A stretch of 64,000 bases of DNA from an uncultured Selenomonas sp. (lineage in GTDB: Bacteria; Bacillota; Negativicutes; Selenomonadales; Selenomonadaceae): assembly GCA_902766095.1 (NCBI GenBank), contig CACXCN010000028.1, forward strand, positions 26,086 to 90,085, read 5' to 3'. Each line of letters starts with the position of its first letter. Positions within the stretch are counted from its first letter, which is position 1. Shown here piece by piece: positions 50,298 through 59,225 of this stretch. The translations under genes were made by a program, and so were the position numbers. The notes under the pieces are model-generated. The model searched no databases. It was given only the letters and a program-made list of their open reading frames with translations, and was not told the DNA's origin.

Positions 50298-52907
50298 ATG
50301 CGTTTGTTCATTGCCGAGAAACCGAGTGTGGGACGTGAGATTGCGAAATGTCTGCCGGGGCCGCAGCGGCGGCACGATGGCTATATCGAGACGAGCGGGG
50401 GAGTCGTGACGTGGCTGTTCGGTCACATCCTGCGGCAGGCGGAGCCTGAGGAGTACGATGCGCGCTACAAGCGCTGGCGGACCGAGGATCTGCCGCTCAT
50501 ACCGCAGCAGTGGCAGCTGCGCGTGGGCTATAACTGCGAGAAGCAGTTCGCCATCGTCAAAGGGCTCATCGACCGAGCGGATGAAATCGTGCATGGCGGC
50601 GACCCGGACCGCGAGGGCCAGCTGCTCGTCGATGAGGTGCTGGGCTTCGTGCATTGTACGAAGCCGGTGCGCCGCATCCTCATCAACGCGCTCGATGAAA
50701 AGAGTATAAAGACGGCCCTCGCGCATCTGCGCGCCAATGCCGAGTTCTACAATCTGCGTCAGTCGGCGCTGGCCCGGGCGCGGGCCGACTGGCTCATCGG
50801 TATGAATCTCTCGCGGGCCTATACGCTGGCAGCCCGGCGGGCGGGGCATGACCGCATCGTGCTGCCGATCGGCCGCGTGAAGACGCCGACACTGGCGCTC
50901 GTCGTGCGGCGCGAGCGTGAGATCGATAACTTCAAACCGGTCGACTACTATAATATAAAAGCGACATTCGCGCATAAGAATGGCAGGTTCACGGCGCAAT
51001 GGAAGCCAGGCGAGACGCAGGCGGGCCTCGACAGTGAGAACCGCCTGCTCGACAAAGCCATTGCCGAGGCAAAGCTGCAGGAGTTCGGCCAGGAGCCGCA
51101 TGAGGGGCAGATCACAGCCTACAGCAAGACGAAGAAGCAGGAGCCGGCGCCGCTGCCTTTCTCGCTGTCGAGCCTGCAGGTGCTGGCGGGCAAGCGCTAC
51201 GGCTATGCACCGCAGCTCGTACTCGATACGGCGCAGAGCCTCTATGAGAAGAAGCTCACGACCTATCCGCGCTCGGACTGCGAGTACCTGCCGAAAAGCC
51301 AGCTCGGTGATGCCGCCACGATCATGCAGCATCTCGGGCAGGCCGGCTCGTCCGAGCTGGCAAAGTGGGCGGCGGATGCTGATCTGAAGCTCGTGAACCG
51401 GGCCTGGAATGACAAGAAGATCACGGCGCATCATGCCATCATTCCGACGACCGTGCCGGTGCAGCTCGACAAGCTCAGCGAGACGGAGCGCCGTCTCTAT
51501 GAGCTCATAGCGCGCGGCTATATCGCGCAGTTCTACGGGCCGCATGTATATGACCAGACAAAAGTCGAAGTGACGTATCACGACGAGCTGTTCACGGCCA
51601 GCGGCCGCACAGAGCGCGATCCCGGCTGGAAGGTCATGTATCAAGCGAAGAAACGCCAGGCGGCAGACGATGCCGATGAGGGCGAAGAAAAGCCGGACGA
51701 GGATGAAAGTGAAAATACGCTGCCGGCCATGCGCAAGAAAGACGGTGTCGAGTGGGCAGACGGCAGGCTGAAATCGTCCGTCACGAAGCCGCCGACACGC
51801 TTCACGCCGGCAACGCTGCTGGCGGCGATGAAGCAGATACATAAATATGTAAAGAATCCGGAGGCAAAGAAGCAGCTCCGGGATGTCTACGGCATCGGCA
51901 CCGAGGCCACGCGAGCCGGCATCATCGATGATCTCATCAAGCGCAAGTTCATGACGGCGAAGGGGAAGAAGAAATATCTCTCGCCGACGCCGCAGGCCTA
52001 TCTGCTCATCGACGCGCTGCCGGACGAGATGACCTATCCGGATTCGACGGCCATCTGGGAGGACCGGCTTCATTCGATGGCCGAGGGCGAGGGGACGCTG
52101 GATGAGTTCCTCGCGGGCCAGATTGCGTTCACGCGCCAGCTTTGCGCGAAAGCGGGCACGGCGAAGATGGAGGTCAAGGGCGACTATGTCTGTCCGGCCT
52201 GCCATCACGGCGTGCTCACGCAGCGCAAGGGACGCAATGGCATATTCTGGGGATGCTCGAACTATCCGAACTGCCGTCTGACGACAGCGGATAAGGATGG
52301 CAAGCCCGACATGGCGGAGGCGGAGCGACGGGCCGCCGGCAGAAATGGCGGTGGCTATCGAAGTGCTGCCGGAAGCCGACGCCGGGCACCGGCCAAAGCC
52401 GCGGGCCGGGCTGCAGGTCAGCCCGTGCCGCCATCTGCGGCAGCTTCGTCTGCCGCGTTCAGCGAGCCGGTGTACAGCGATGCAGACTATGCCGGTGCGT
52501 CGTCCGCAGTCAGTGCCGCCGATGAGGCGGAGCTGAATTCGCTGTTCGCGCCGGATGCAGCTGCCTATGAGGCCCAGATGGCAGCCGATATGGCGGCCTA
52601 CGTGCCGACGGACATACCGGTATCGAGTGCGGCTCCCGAGCAGCGCCGGACAAGCTGGCAGGACAAGCCGCGCTACTCCGCCAGCCCGATGGAGCAGCTG
52701 GCGCGGCAGGCAAATGGTGCCGCACCGCGCCCCGGCGGTCCGCTGGCCGAGGCCAGTGCCCCTGCCGCCGAATACGAATGCCCGCACTGCCATCAGGGGC
52801 ATCTGCGCCGCATTCATGGCAAGAACGGCTTTTTCTGGGGCTGTACGAATTATCCGCGCTGCACGGCGACATTTGATGACCGTCAGGGCAAGCCGGCGCT
52901 GTCGTGA
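50298..52907 (+). CDS. topB: DNA topoisomerase III with two C-terminal zinc fingers
   Basis: A type IA topoisomerase that decatenates and relaxes single-stranded-containing DNA. The N-terminal Toprim domain has FIAEKPSVGREIA and GGDPDREGQLLVDE. The active-site tyrosine lies in KKLTTYPRSDCEYL. The C-terminal half adds two four-cysteine fingers, CPACHHGVLTQRKGRNGIFWGC and CPHCHQGHLRRIHGKNGFFWGC in part, joined by about 150 low-complexity Ala/Ser-rich residues. The start is the ATG at 50298, seven bases after GGTGGGA. At 869 residues it is longer than E. coli TopB because of the second finger and linker. Confidence 0.93.
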   Translation: MRLFIAEKPSVGREIAKCLPGPQRRHDGYIETSGGVVTWLFGHILRQAEPEEYDARYKRWRTEDLPLIPQQWQLRVGYNCEKQFAIVKGLIDRADEIVHGGDPDREGQLLVDEVLGFVHCTKPVRRILINALDEKSIKTALAHLRANAEFYNLRQSALARARADWLIGMNLSRAYTLAARRAGHDRIVLPIGRVKTPTLALVVRREREIDNFKPVDYYNIKATFAHKNGRFTAQWKPGETQAGLDSENRLLDKAIAEAKLQEFGQEPHEGQITAYSKTKKQEPAPLPFSLSSLQVLAGKRYGYAPQLVLDTAQSLYEKKLTTYPRSDCEYLPKSQLGDAATIMQHLGQAGSSELAKWAADADLKLVNRAWNDKKITAHHAIIPTTVPVQLDKLSETERRLYELIARGYIAQFYGPHVYDQTKVEVTYHDELFTASGRTERDPGWKVMYQAKKRQAADDADEGEEKPDEDESENTLPAMRKKDGVEWADGRLKSSVTKPPTRFTPATLLAAMKQIHKYVKNPEAKKQLRDVYGIGTEATRAGIIDDLIKRKFMTAKGKKKYLSPTPQAYLLIDALPDEMTYPDSTAIWEDRLHSMAEGEGTLDEFLAGQIAFTRQLCAKAGTAKMEVKGDYVCPACHHGVLTQRKGRNGIFWGCSNYPNCRLTTADKDGKPDMAEAERRAAGRNGGGYRSAAGSRRRAPAKAAGRAAGQPVPPSAAASSAAFSEPVYSDADYAGASSAVSAADEAELNSLFAPDAAAYEAQMAADMAAYVPTDIPVSSAAPEQRRTSWQDKPRYSASPMEQLARQANGAAPRPGGPLAEASAPAAEYECPHCHQGHLRRIHGKNGFFWGCTNYPRCTATFDDRQGKPALS

Positions 52908-52942
52908 GGCGGCCGCTGGCCACTGGCAAAAAGGAGAAGTAT

Positions 52943-54292
52943 ATGTCAGATTTCAAAGCGCTCGGCATGGATGAGCGCCTCATAGCGGCACTGGCCGCGC
53001 AGGGCATTGATGAGCCGACCGACGTACAGGCCGCCGTAGTGCCAGCCGCACTCGCCGGCCAGAGCCTCATCGCCACGGCACCGACCGGTACGGGCAAGAC
53101 GCTCGCCTATCTGCTGCCTATCCTGCAGCAGATCAAGGAGGAGGATCGCACGGTACAGGCCGTCGTGCTGGCGCCTACCTATGAGCTGGCGATGCAGATC
53201 GCGGCGGTGGCGCGGGATATGAGCCAGCGGGCCGGACTCGGCATACGCGTGCAGGGGATCATCGGCGGAGCCAACATCGCCCGGCAGATAACGAAGCTCA
53301 AGGAAAAGCCGCAGCTCGTGGTCGGCTCTGCCGGACGCATCAATGAGCTCGTGCGCAAGAACAAGCTGCGCCTGCCGGCGGTGCACTACGTGGTCTTTGA
53401 TGAATTCGACCGCCTGCTCGGCGATGAGCTCGGTGCGGATACGGCAGCTTTCGTGCGACTGCTGCCGGACCGGGCGGCCTGCCAGTATCTGCTCGTGTCG
53501 GCGACGGCCCCGCATAAGGCTGTCGAACGGGCAGAATCGCTCGGCGAGCTCACACGCATCGAGATCAAGGATGAGGAAAGCCGTCTGCCTGAAAACCTTA
53601 GACATTACTATGTCGTGACTGATTTCCGCGACAAGATCGGTCGTGTGCGCCGCCTGGCACGCCGCCTGCACATCCAGCGCGGACTCGTATTCATCAATCG
53701 CCTTTATGATGCGGAGAAGACACTCGCACACCTGCGCTACGACGGCCTGAATGTAGATACGTTGCTCGGCAGTCAGGGCAAGCAGGACCGGCAGTCGGCA
53801 CTGGCGGCGTTCCGGGCGGGCCGTACGACGCTGCTGCTGTCGACCGACCTCGCGGCGCGCGGTCTGGATATCGCCGGGATCGATTATGTCATCAATCTCG
53901 ACCTGCCGGATGACGCGGCGCAGTATCAGCACCGGGCCGGCCGGACAGCGCGTGCGGGAGCTGATGGTGCGGTCATCACGCTCGTGGCTCCGCCTGAGCA
54001 GAAGAAGCTGGCCGGCATCGCGCAGTCTCTGGGAATCACGATCAAAAAGCTGCGGCGGGAGGCTTCCGCTGACGATAGTCATCAGAAAGCCCCGGAAAGC
54101 AAAGCGGCCCGCGCCGCGAAGAAGGCACAGCGGGCTGCCAAGTCGCAGCGTACGCATGTAGCCGCTCAGGCGCGCAAGGCCAAGGCGGCCAGCCGCCACC
54201 GCAATCAGGGATTCCAGGGCTTGCACGCCCATAGCCGCAAGAAGCAGGCGCCCGCCAAGCCGGCCGGAAAGGCAGACAAACAGCGCCACTGA
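52943..54292 (+). CDS. DEAD-box RNA helicase
   Basis: An ATP-dependent RNA helicase of 449 residues. The Q motif is in EPTDVQAAVVPAAL, motif I APTGTGKT, motif Ia PTYELAMQ, motif II DEFD instead of DEAD, motif III SATAP, motif V STDLAARGLDIAGIDYVIN and motif VI HRAGRTARAG. From about residue 375 the tail is very basic, rich in Lys, Arg, Ala and Gln, as in ribosome-biogenesis and cold-shock helicases. The start is the ATG at 52943, six bases after AAGGAG. Confidence 0.92.
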   Translation: MSDFKALGMDERLIAALAAQGIDEPTDVQAAVVPAALAGQSLIATAPTGTGKTLAYLLPILQQIKEEDRTVQAVVLAPTYELAMQIAAVARDMSQRAGLGIRVQGIIGGANIARQITKLKEKPQLVVGSAGRINELVRKNKLRLPAVHYVVFDEFDRLLGDELGADTAAFVRLLPDRAACQYLLVSATAPHKAVERAESLGELTRIEIKDEESRLPENLRHYYVVTDFRDKIGRVRRLARRLHIQRGLVFINRLYDAEKTLAHLRYDGLNVDTLLGSQGKQDRQSALAAFRAGRTTLLLSTDLAARGLDIAGIDYVINLDLPDDAAQYQHRAGRTARAGADGAVITLVAPPEQKKLAGIAQSLGITIKKLRREASADDSHQKAPESKAARAAKKAQRAAKSQRTHVAAQARKAKAASRHRNQGFQGLHAHSRKKQAPAKPAGKADKQRH

Positions 54293-54421
54293 GGCAAACA
54301 TAGGGAACCGTCCGCGTGGCTGGCTCCTGATGCTCTATGGCCAGTCCGTGTATGATGACTGGAGCTATCGGCTGCTGCTCGTCGGTATCGTGATGGAACG
54401 TCAAAGAAAGAGGTAGTATTT

Positions 54422-55762
54422 TTGGACATTGCCGGGATTATCATGAAGCTATTGCTGGTGCTGCTGCTCATAGCGATGAATGGGTTCTTCGTAGCAGCAG
54501 AGTTCTGCTGCGTGCGGATCAGGCCCTCCAGGCTCGAGACGCTCATATCGGAAGGCAGCCGTCAGGCGAAGTATGCGAAATATCTGACGGATCATCTGAA
54601 CGATGCCCTGTCGGTCACCCAGCTGGGTATCACGCTGGCTTCCCTCGGACTAGGCTGGATTGGTGAGCCGGCCGTGGCGGAGCTCATATTGCCCGTGACG
54701 CGGTGGCTCGGTCTCGATGATGTCATAGGACATACGCTGTCGTTGACGATCGCTTTCGCGCTCATCACAGGCGGTCATATCATACTTGGCGAGCTCACAC
54801 CGAAGACATTGGCTCTCCAGCGCTACGAGGGAATCATGCTCTCGATCGCCCTGCCGCTCGTCATCATCGAGCGTCTGACGTATCCCATCGTCTGGCTCAT
54901 GAACGAGTCGGCGAATCTCGTGGCGAAATACTTGCTCGGTGTCAATGTCGACGGCGAGACGGACGCTGATGCGCACTCCGAGGAGGAGATTCGCCTGCTC
55001 ATGGAGGAGAGCCGCCGTCAGGGCCTCGTCGACAAGACGGAAGCCGACTTCGTGGACAATGTCTTTGACTTTGCCGACCTGAATACGCGGGAAATCATGG
55101 TGCCGCGTACGGATATGGTCTGCATATACCTCGAAGACAGCATGGAGGAGACGATGAAGACCATCGTCGAGGGGCGGTTCACGCGCTATCCGATCTGCCG
55201 CGAGGATAAAGACCATATCATCGGCTTCCTGCACGTGAAGGACCTCCTGCATCATTTCCATGAATATCCGCATCAGCGGCTGAATCTGCGCCGGCTCGCG
55301 CGCAAGGCGCTTGTCGTGCCGGAAAGCATGGATGTCAGCGTCCTGCTCAAGACGATGCAGCGCAGCCATTCGCAGCTAGCGATCGTCGTCGATGAGTTCG
55401 GCGGCACGGCCGGCCTCGTGACGATCGAGGATATCGTCGAGGAGATCGTCGGCGACATCCAGGACGAGTTCGATGAGGAGCGCCCGACGGCCGAGGCCCG
55501 CGGCGGGCTCGTCTACTCCGTCGATGCGAAGATGCTGCTCGAGGAGCTCGAGGACATACTGGAACTCGATATCGAGGATGACGACGTCGACACGGTCGGC
55601 GGCTGGCTCTACGACCAGATCGGCGGTACGCCGCGCGTCGGCATGATGGCGAGTGCGCATGGGGCCACGCTGTTCGTCGAGGAGGTAGATGGCGCCCGCA
55701 TCACGCGCGTGCTCATCCAGCTGGCGACGCCGCTGACCCGCGAGCATGACGAGATTGTCTGA
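54422..55762 (+). CDS. CNNM/CorC-family membrane protein (hemolysin-like, CBS domains)
   Basis: Domains in order are an N-terminal DUF21/CNNM transmembrane domain (about 1-190, with NGFFVAAEFCCVRIR), two CBS domains (about 215-335, VPRTDMVCIYLEDS and IVVDEFGGTAGLVTIEDIVEEIVGDI), and a C-terminal CorC_HlyC domain (about 355-445). Relatives transport Mg2+ or Co2+; the hemolysin label is historical. The start is a TTG at 54422 with AGAGGT eight bases upstream. The length is 446 residues. Confidence 0.9.
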   Translation: MDIAGIIMKLLLVLLLIAMNGFFVAAEFCCVRIRPSRLETLISEGSRQAKYAKYLTDHLNDALSVTQLGITLASLGLGWIGEPAVAELILPVTRWLGLDDVIGHTLSLTIAFALITGGHIILGELTPKTLALQRYEGIMLSIALPLVIIERLTYPIVWLMNESANLVAKYLLGVNVDGETDADAHSEEEIRLLMEESRRQGLVDKTEADFVDNVFDFADLNTREIMVPRTDMVCIYLEDSMEETMKTIVEGRFTRYPICREDKDHIIGFLHVKDLLHHFHEYPHQRLNLRRLARKALVVPESMDVSVLLKTMQRSHSQLAIVVDEFGGTAGLVTIEDIVEEIVGDIQDEFDEERPTAEARGGLVYSVDAKMLLEELEDILELDIEDDDVDTVGGWLYDQIGGTPRVGMMASAHGATLFVEEVDGARITRVLIQLATPLTREHDEIV

Positions 55763-55865
55763 CGGTACAGCAATAAAGTTCTGAAAATGTACTATCTTTT
55801 TAGAGCTAAAAAAGATATAATAAATCATGTGCTCCGGATGTGGAGCAGGTGTAGGAAGAATCATC

Positions 55866-57797
55866 ATGATATTGACCATTGAAGGTTTTACGAAGTCATA
55901 CGGCGAGAAAACGCTATTCAGCGATGTGAGTCTGAGCATCGATCCGGGCGAGCGCATCGGCATCGTCGGTGTCAACGGTGCCGGCAAGTCGACATTGCTG
56001 CGGGCCATCGCCGGCCTGACTCCGCTCGATGCGGGGACGACGACGGCCATGCGCGGTCTGCGCATCGGCTATCTGGCCCAGGACAAGGAGCTGAGCCTCG
56101 ATAATACCGTGCTCATGGAGGTGTTCCATGGCACGGATCCGCTCATGCAGGCACTGCGCGACTATGAGCAGGCACTGGCGGAATCCGCTGTGCAGCCGGA
56201 GGACAAGCAGGTGCAGGAGCGCCTGCTGCGGGCGGCGAGCCTCATCGATGAGCAGGATGGCTGGCAGCTCGAGGGCGCGGCCAAGTCGATACTGACGCGC
56301 CTCGGCCTGCCGGATTATCAGGCCCAGGTGGGCAGCCTCTCCGGCGGACAGCAGAAACGCCTGGCACTGGCCACGGTGCTCATCCAGCCGTCGGACCTGC
56401 TGCTGCTCGATGAGCCGACGAACCATCTCGACAGCGAGTCCATCGCTTGGCTCGAGGAGTACCTGCGGACGCTGCCGGGGGCCGTGATGGTCGTCACCCA
56501 CGACCGCTATTTCCTCGATGCGGCGACGAATCGCATTCTGGAGCTCGATCGCGGACATGCCTACCTGTACAAAGGCGGCTACACCGACTATCTGACGCAA
56601 CGCACGGAGCGGGCGCAGGCGGAGGAGGCGGCAGAGCGCAAGCGGCAGAACTTCCTGCGGCGCGAGCTCAAATGGATGCGTCGCGGCGCTCAGGCCCGCT
56701 CGACGAAGCAGCAGGCCCGCATCGACCGCTATGAGGCGGTGAAGGCGCAGTCAGCGCCCGAGAAGCAGCAGCATATCGAGATCGGCCTGGCCGGCTCGCG
56801 CCTCGGGCGCGAGGTCATAGAGCTCGACCATGTGAGTTTCGCGCGGGATGAGCACACCTATATCGATGACTTCAGCTATACGGTGCTGCGCCGCGACCGC
56901 GTGGGCATACTGGGCGGCAATGGCGTGGGCAAGACGACGCTGTTGAACCTCATCGCCGGCCGGCTCCAGCCCACACAGGGCACGATAAAGATCGGCCAGA
57001 CCGTGAAGCTGGGCTATTTCACCCAGAAAGCGGATACGGAAGCGATGGACGGGCGTCTGCGGGCCATCGAGTACGTCGAAGAGGCAGCTCATCGCCTGAC
57101 GCTCGCGGACGGCTCGACCATATCGGCCAGCCAGCTCATGGAGCGGTTCCTGTTCCCCGGCAATCTGCAGTGGACGCCGATCGAGCGCCTGTCGGGCGGC
57201 GAACGCCGTCGCCTGCAGCTGCTGCGCATACTCATGAGCGCACCAAATGTCCTGCTGCTCGACGAGCCGACGAACGACCTCGATATCGACACGATGGCCG
57301 TGCTCGAGGATTTCCTCGATGATTTCGGCGGAGCGATACTTTTCGTATCTCATGACCGCTTCTTCGTCGACCGTCTCGCAGACAAGGTATTCGTCTATGA
57401 GCCGGGCGGCCATCTGCGGCTCTACGCTGGCGGCTACAGCTATTACAAGGCCCGCGAGGCTGCGGAGGCAGCCGCTCGGGACGAGCAGAAGCCACCGAAG
57501 GCCGCAGACCGTGACAAAGCGAAGCCAGCGCCAGCTGCTGCCACCAGTGCCAAGCCGCGGCCCGCGCGCCCGAAGCGCCTGAGCTTTCAAGAGCAGCGCG
57601 AGTATGAGGGCATCGAGGACCGCATCGCCAGCAAGGAAGGCGAGCTCAAGGCCACGCGCCTCATGATGAGCCAGGCCGGCAGCGACTACGGACAGCTTAA
57701 TGAGCTGAGTCAGGAGGAGCAGCGCCTGTCGCAGGAGCTCGACGAGCTCATGGACCGCTGGGCCTACCTTTCGGAAATCGCCGAGCAGAGCGAATGA
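55866..57797 (+). CDS. ABC-F family ATPase (Uup-like)
   Basis: A soluble protein with two fused ABC ATPase domains and no membrane segment. Walker A motifs are GVNGAGKST (about 33-41) and GGNGVGKTT. Signatures are LSGGQQKRL and LSGGERRRL, and both Walker B strands read LLLDEPTN(H/D)LD. An inter-domain linker (about 245-310) is basic and helical, and a C-terminal coiled coil follows a Pro/Ala-rich spacer, as in Uup and some antibiotic-resistance ABC-F proteins. These act on ribosomes or branched DNA. The start is the ATG at 55866 with AGGAAG eight bases before it. Confidence 0.9.
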   Translation: MILTIEGFTKSYGEKTLFSDVSLSIDPGERIGIVGVNGAGKSTLLRAIAGLTPLDAGTTTAMRGLRIGYLAQDKELSLDNTVLMEVFHGTDPLMQALRDYEQALAESAVQPEDKQVQERLLRAASLIDEQDGWQLEGAAKSILTRLGLPDYQAQVGSLSGGQQKRLALATVLIQPSDLLLLDEPTNHLDSESIAWLEEYLRTLPGAVMVVTHDRYFLDAATNRILELDRGHAYLYKGGYTDYLTQRTERAQAEEAAERKRQNFLRRELKWMRRGAQARSTKQQARIDRYEAVKAQSAPEKQQHIEIGLAGSRLGREVIELDHVSFARDEHTYIDDFSYTVLRRDRVGILGGNGVGKTTLLNLIAGRLQPTQGTIKIGQTVKLGYFTQKADTEAMDGRLRAIEYVEEAAHRLTLADGSTISASQLMERFLFPGNLQWTPIERLSGGERRRLQLLRILMSAPNVLLLDEPTNDLDIDTMAVLEDFLDDFGGAILFVSHDRFFVDRLADKVFVYEPGGHLRLYAGGYSYYKAREAAEAAARDEQKPPKAADRDKAKPAPAAATSAKPRPARPKRLSFQEQREYEGIEDRIASKEGELKATRLMMSQAGSDYGQLNELSQEEQRLSQELDELMDRWAYLSEIAEQSE

Positions 57798-57886
57798 GGC
57801 CCGCCGCCAGATATCACCAGGTTATAAGGCGCATCAGCGCCTAAGATATATTTTTTGAGGAAAGAAAAGAAAAAGGGGATATTGCA

Positions 57887-59176
57887 ATGGCATTTGACAA
57901 GCATCTATTCCAGAACATCATCACCGAGTTCACGATCGACAGCGACCGGCTGCATCAGATCGCGGGCGATTTCCGCTACGATCTGCGCAAGGGACTCGAA
58001 GATGTCAACCAGTCCTCGCTGCGCATGCTGAAGTCCTATGTCGGTCTGCCGACCGGCGATGAGCAGGGCGAGTATCTGGCGCTGGACTTCGGTGGTACGA
58101 ATGTGCGGGTGCTCCGCATAAAGCTGCTTGGTCACGGCAAGTTCGAGGTCGTCAAGAAAGTCGCTCAGCCGCTGCGCAAGCCTGGCGAGTATGACTATGT
58201 AGGCGAGGGCTCTACCGCCGAGGAGATGTTCGGCTTCATCGCTGGTCTTGTGGATGAGGCCATAGAGGGCGATCATACGACGAAATATCTGCTCGGCCAT
58301 ACGTTCTCGTTCCCCTCGGAGCAGACGGATCTCTACAACGCCAAGCTCATCATCTGGACGAAGGAATTCGCCACGAAGGGCGTCGAGGGCCAGGTCGTCA
58401 ACGATCTGCTGAAGAAAGCGCTGCAGGCCAAAGGCATCACGAATGTCGAGCCGACCGCCGTCATCAACGATACGGTAGCGGTGCTGCTGGCAGCAGCCTA
58501 CAAACAGCCGAATGTCTATATCGGTTCGATTTATGCCACGGGGCATAACACCTGCTATCTCGAATCGTTCGAGGGACAGGCGCAGGAGCCGATGATACTG
58601 AATCTGGAGTCGGGCGGATTCTCGAAAATCATACCGAACCGCTTCGATCTCGAGTTCGACAAGCAGTCGGAGAAGCCGGGCGAGCAGCGCCTCGAGAAGA
58701 TGGCCTCGGGCCGCTACATGGGCGAGCTGTTCGGCATGGCCATGGCCGAGCTGCTGGGCGAGAAGGGCCGGAAATATGATTTCACCAGCATCGATATGAG
58801 CAATATCATCCTCGATGAGAGCACGGCGCGCAAAGATGTCGCTGCCATCATCAAAGAGCATACGGGCAAGGAACTGACCGGCGACGACCTCACGGATGTA
58901 CAGAAGCTGGCCTCGACCATCGTCGTGCGCTCGGCCCGCGTTGTCACGGCTACCTATGTGGGCATCATCTGGCAGATGGCCGGCGGCAAGCCGGTGCAGG
59001 AGCAGCACATCGCGATCGACGGCTCGGTCTATGAGAAGATGCCGCTGGCGAAGGAGAATATCATGCGGGCTCTGTACGAGCTGCTCGGCGATGATGCACC
59101 GAAGGTCGATACGGTGCTGGAGAATGGTGGCTCCGGCCTCGGCGCGGCCATCGCTGCAGCCATGTCGCAGAAATAA
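57887..59176 (+). CDS. Eukaryotic-type hexokinase
   Basis: Phosphorylates hexoses with ATP. Unlike the usual bacterial ROK or glucokinase families, this 429-residue protein has the eukaryotic hexokinase architecture. The ATP loop is LALDFGGTNVRVLRI (65-79), the glucose-binding GHTFSFPSEQ (137-146), LIIWTKEF and NDTVAVLLAAAY with catalytic D195, and GHNTCYLE. The second half carries ESGGFSK and the late GSGLGAAIAAAMS loop. It lies 89 bases after the ABC-F gene, with AAGGGG eight bases before the ATG, and just before rpoN. Confidence 0.9.
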   Translation: MAFDKHLFQNIITEFTIDSDRLHQIAGDFRYDLRKGLEDVNQSSLRMLKSYVGLPTGDEQGEYLALDFGGTNVRVLRIKLLGHGKFEVVKKVAQPLRKPGEYDYVGEGSTAEEMFGFIAGLVDEAIEGDHTTKYLLGHTFSFPSEQTDLYNAKLIIWTKEFATKGVEGQVVNDLLKKALQAKGITNVEPTAVINDTVAVLLAAAYKQPNVYIGSIYATGHNTCYLESFEGQAQEPMILNLESGGFSKIIPNRFDLEFDKQSEKPGEQRLEKMASGRYMGELFGMAMAELLGEKGRKYDFTSIDMSNIILDESTARKDVAAIIKEHTGKELTGDDLTDVQKLASTIVVRSARVVTATYVGIIWQMAGGKPVQEQHIAIDGSVYEKMPLAKENIMRALYELLGDDAPKVDTVLENGGSGLGAAIAAAMSQK

Positions 59177-59225
59177 AGGCACTGCCAAGTAGCAGGATTT
59201 CAGGCAGAAAGGGAGGTGGAGCCAA

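Noticed and set aside
50274..52817. An 847-residue minus-strand frame opposite topB
   Set aside because: It mirrors topB completely, has no recognisable domain, and is Arg/Leu-biased as expected from the opposite frame of a GC-rich gene.
54330..54416. A 28-codon plus-strand frame just before the CNNM gene
   Set aside because: The residues look plausible (DWSYRLLLVGIVMERQRKR) and it ends six bases before the next start, but there is no ribosome site and no usable longer start. Too short to support.
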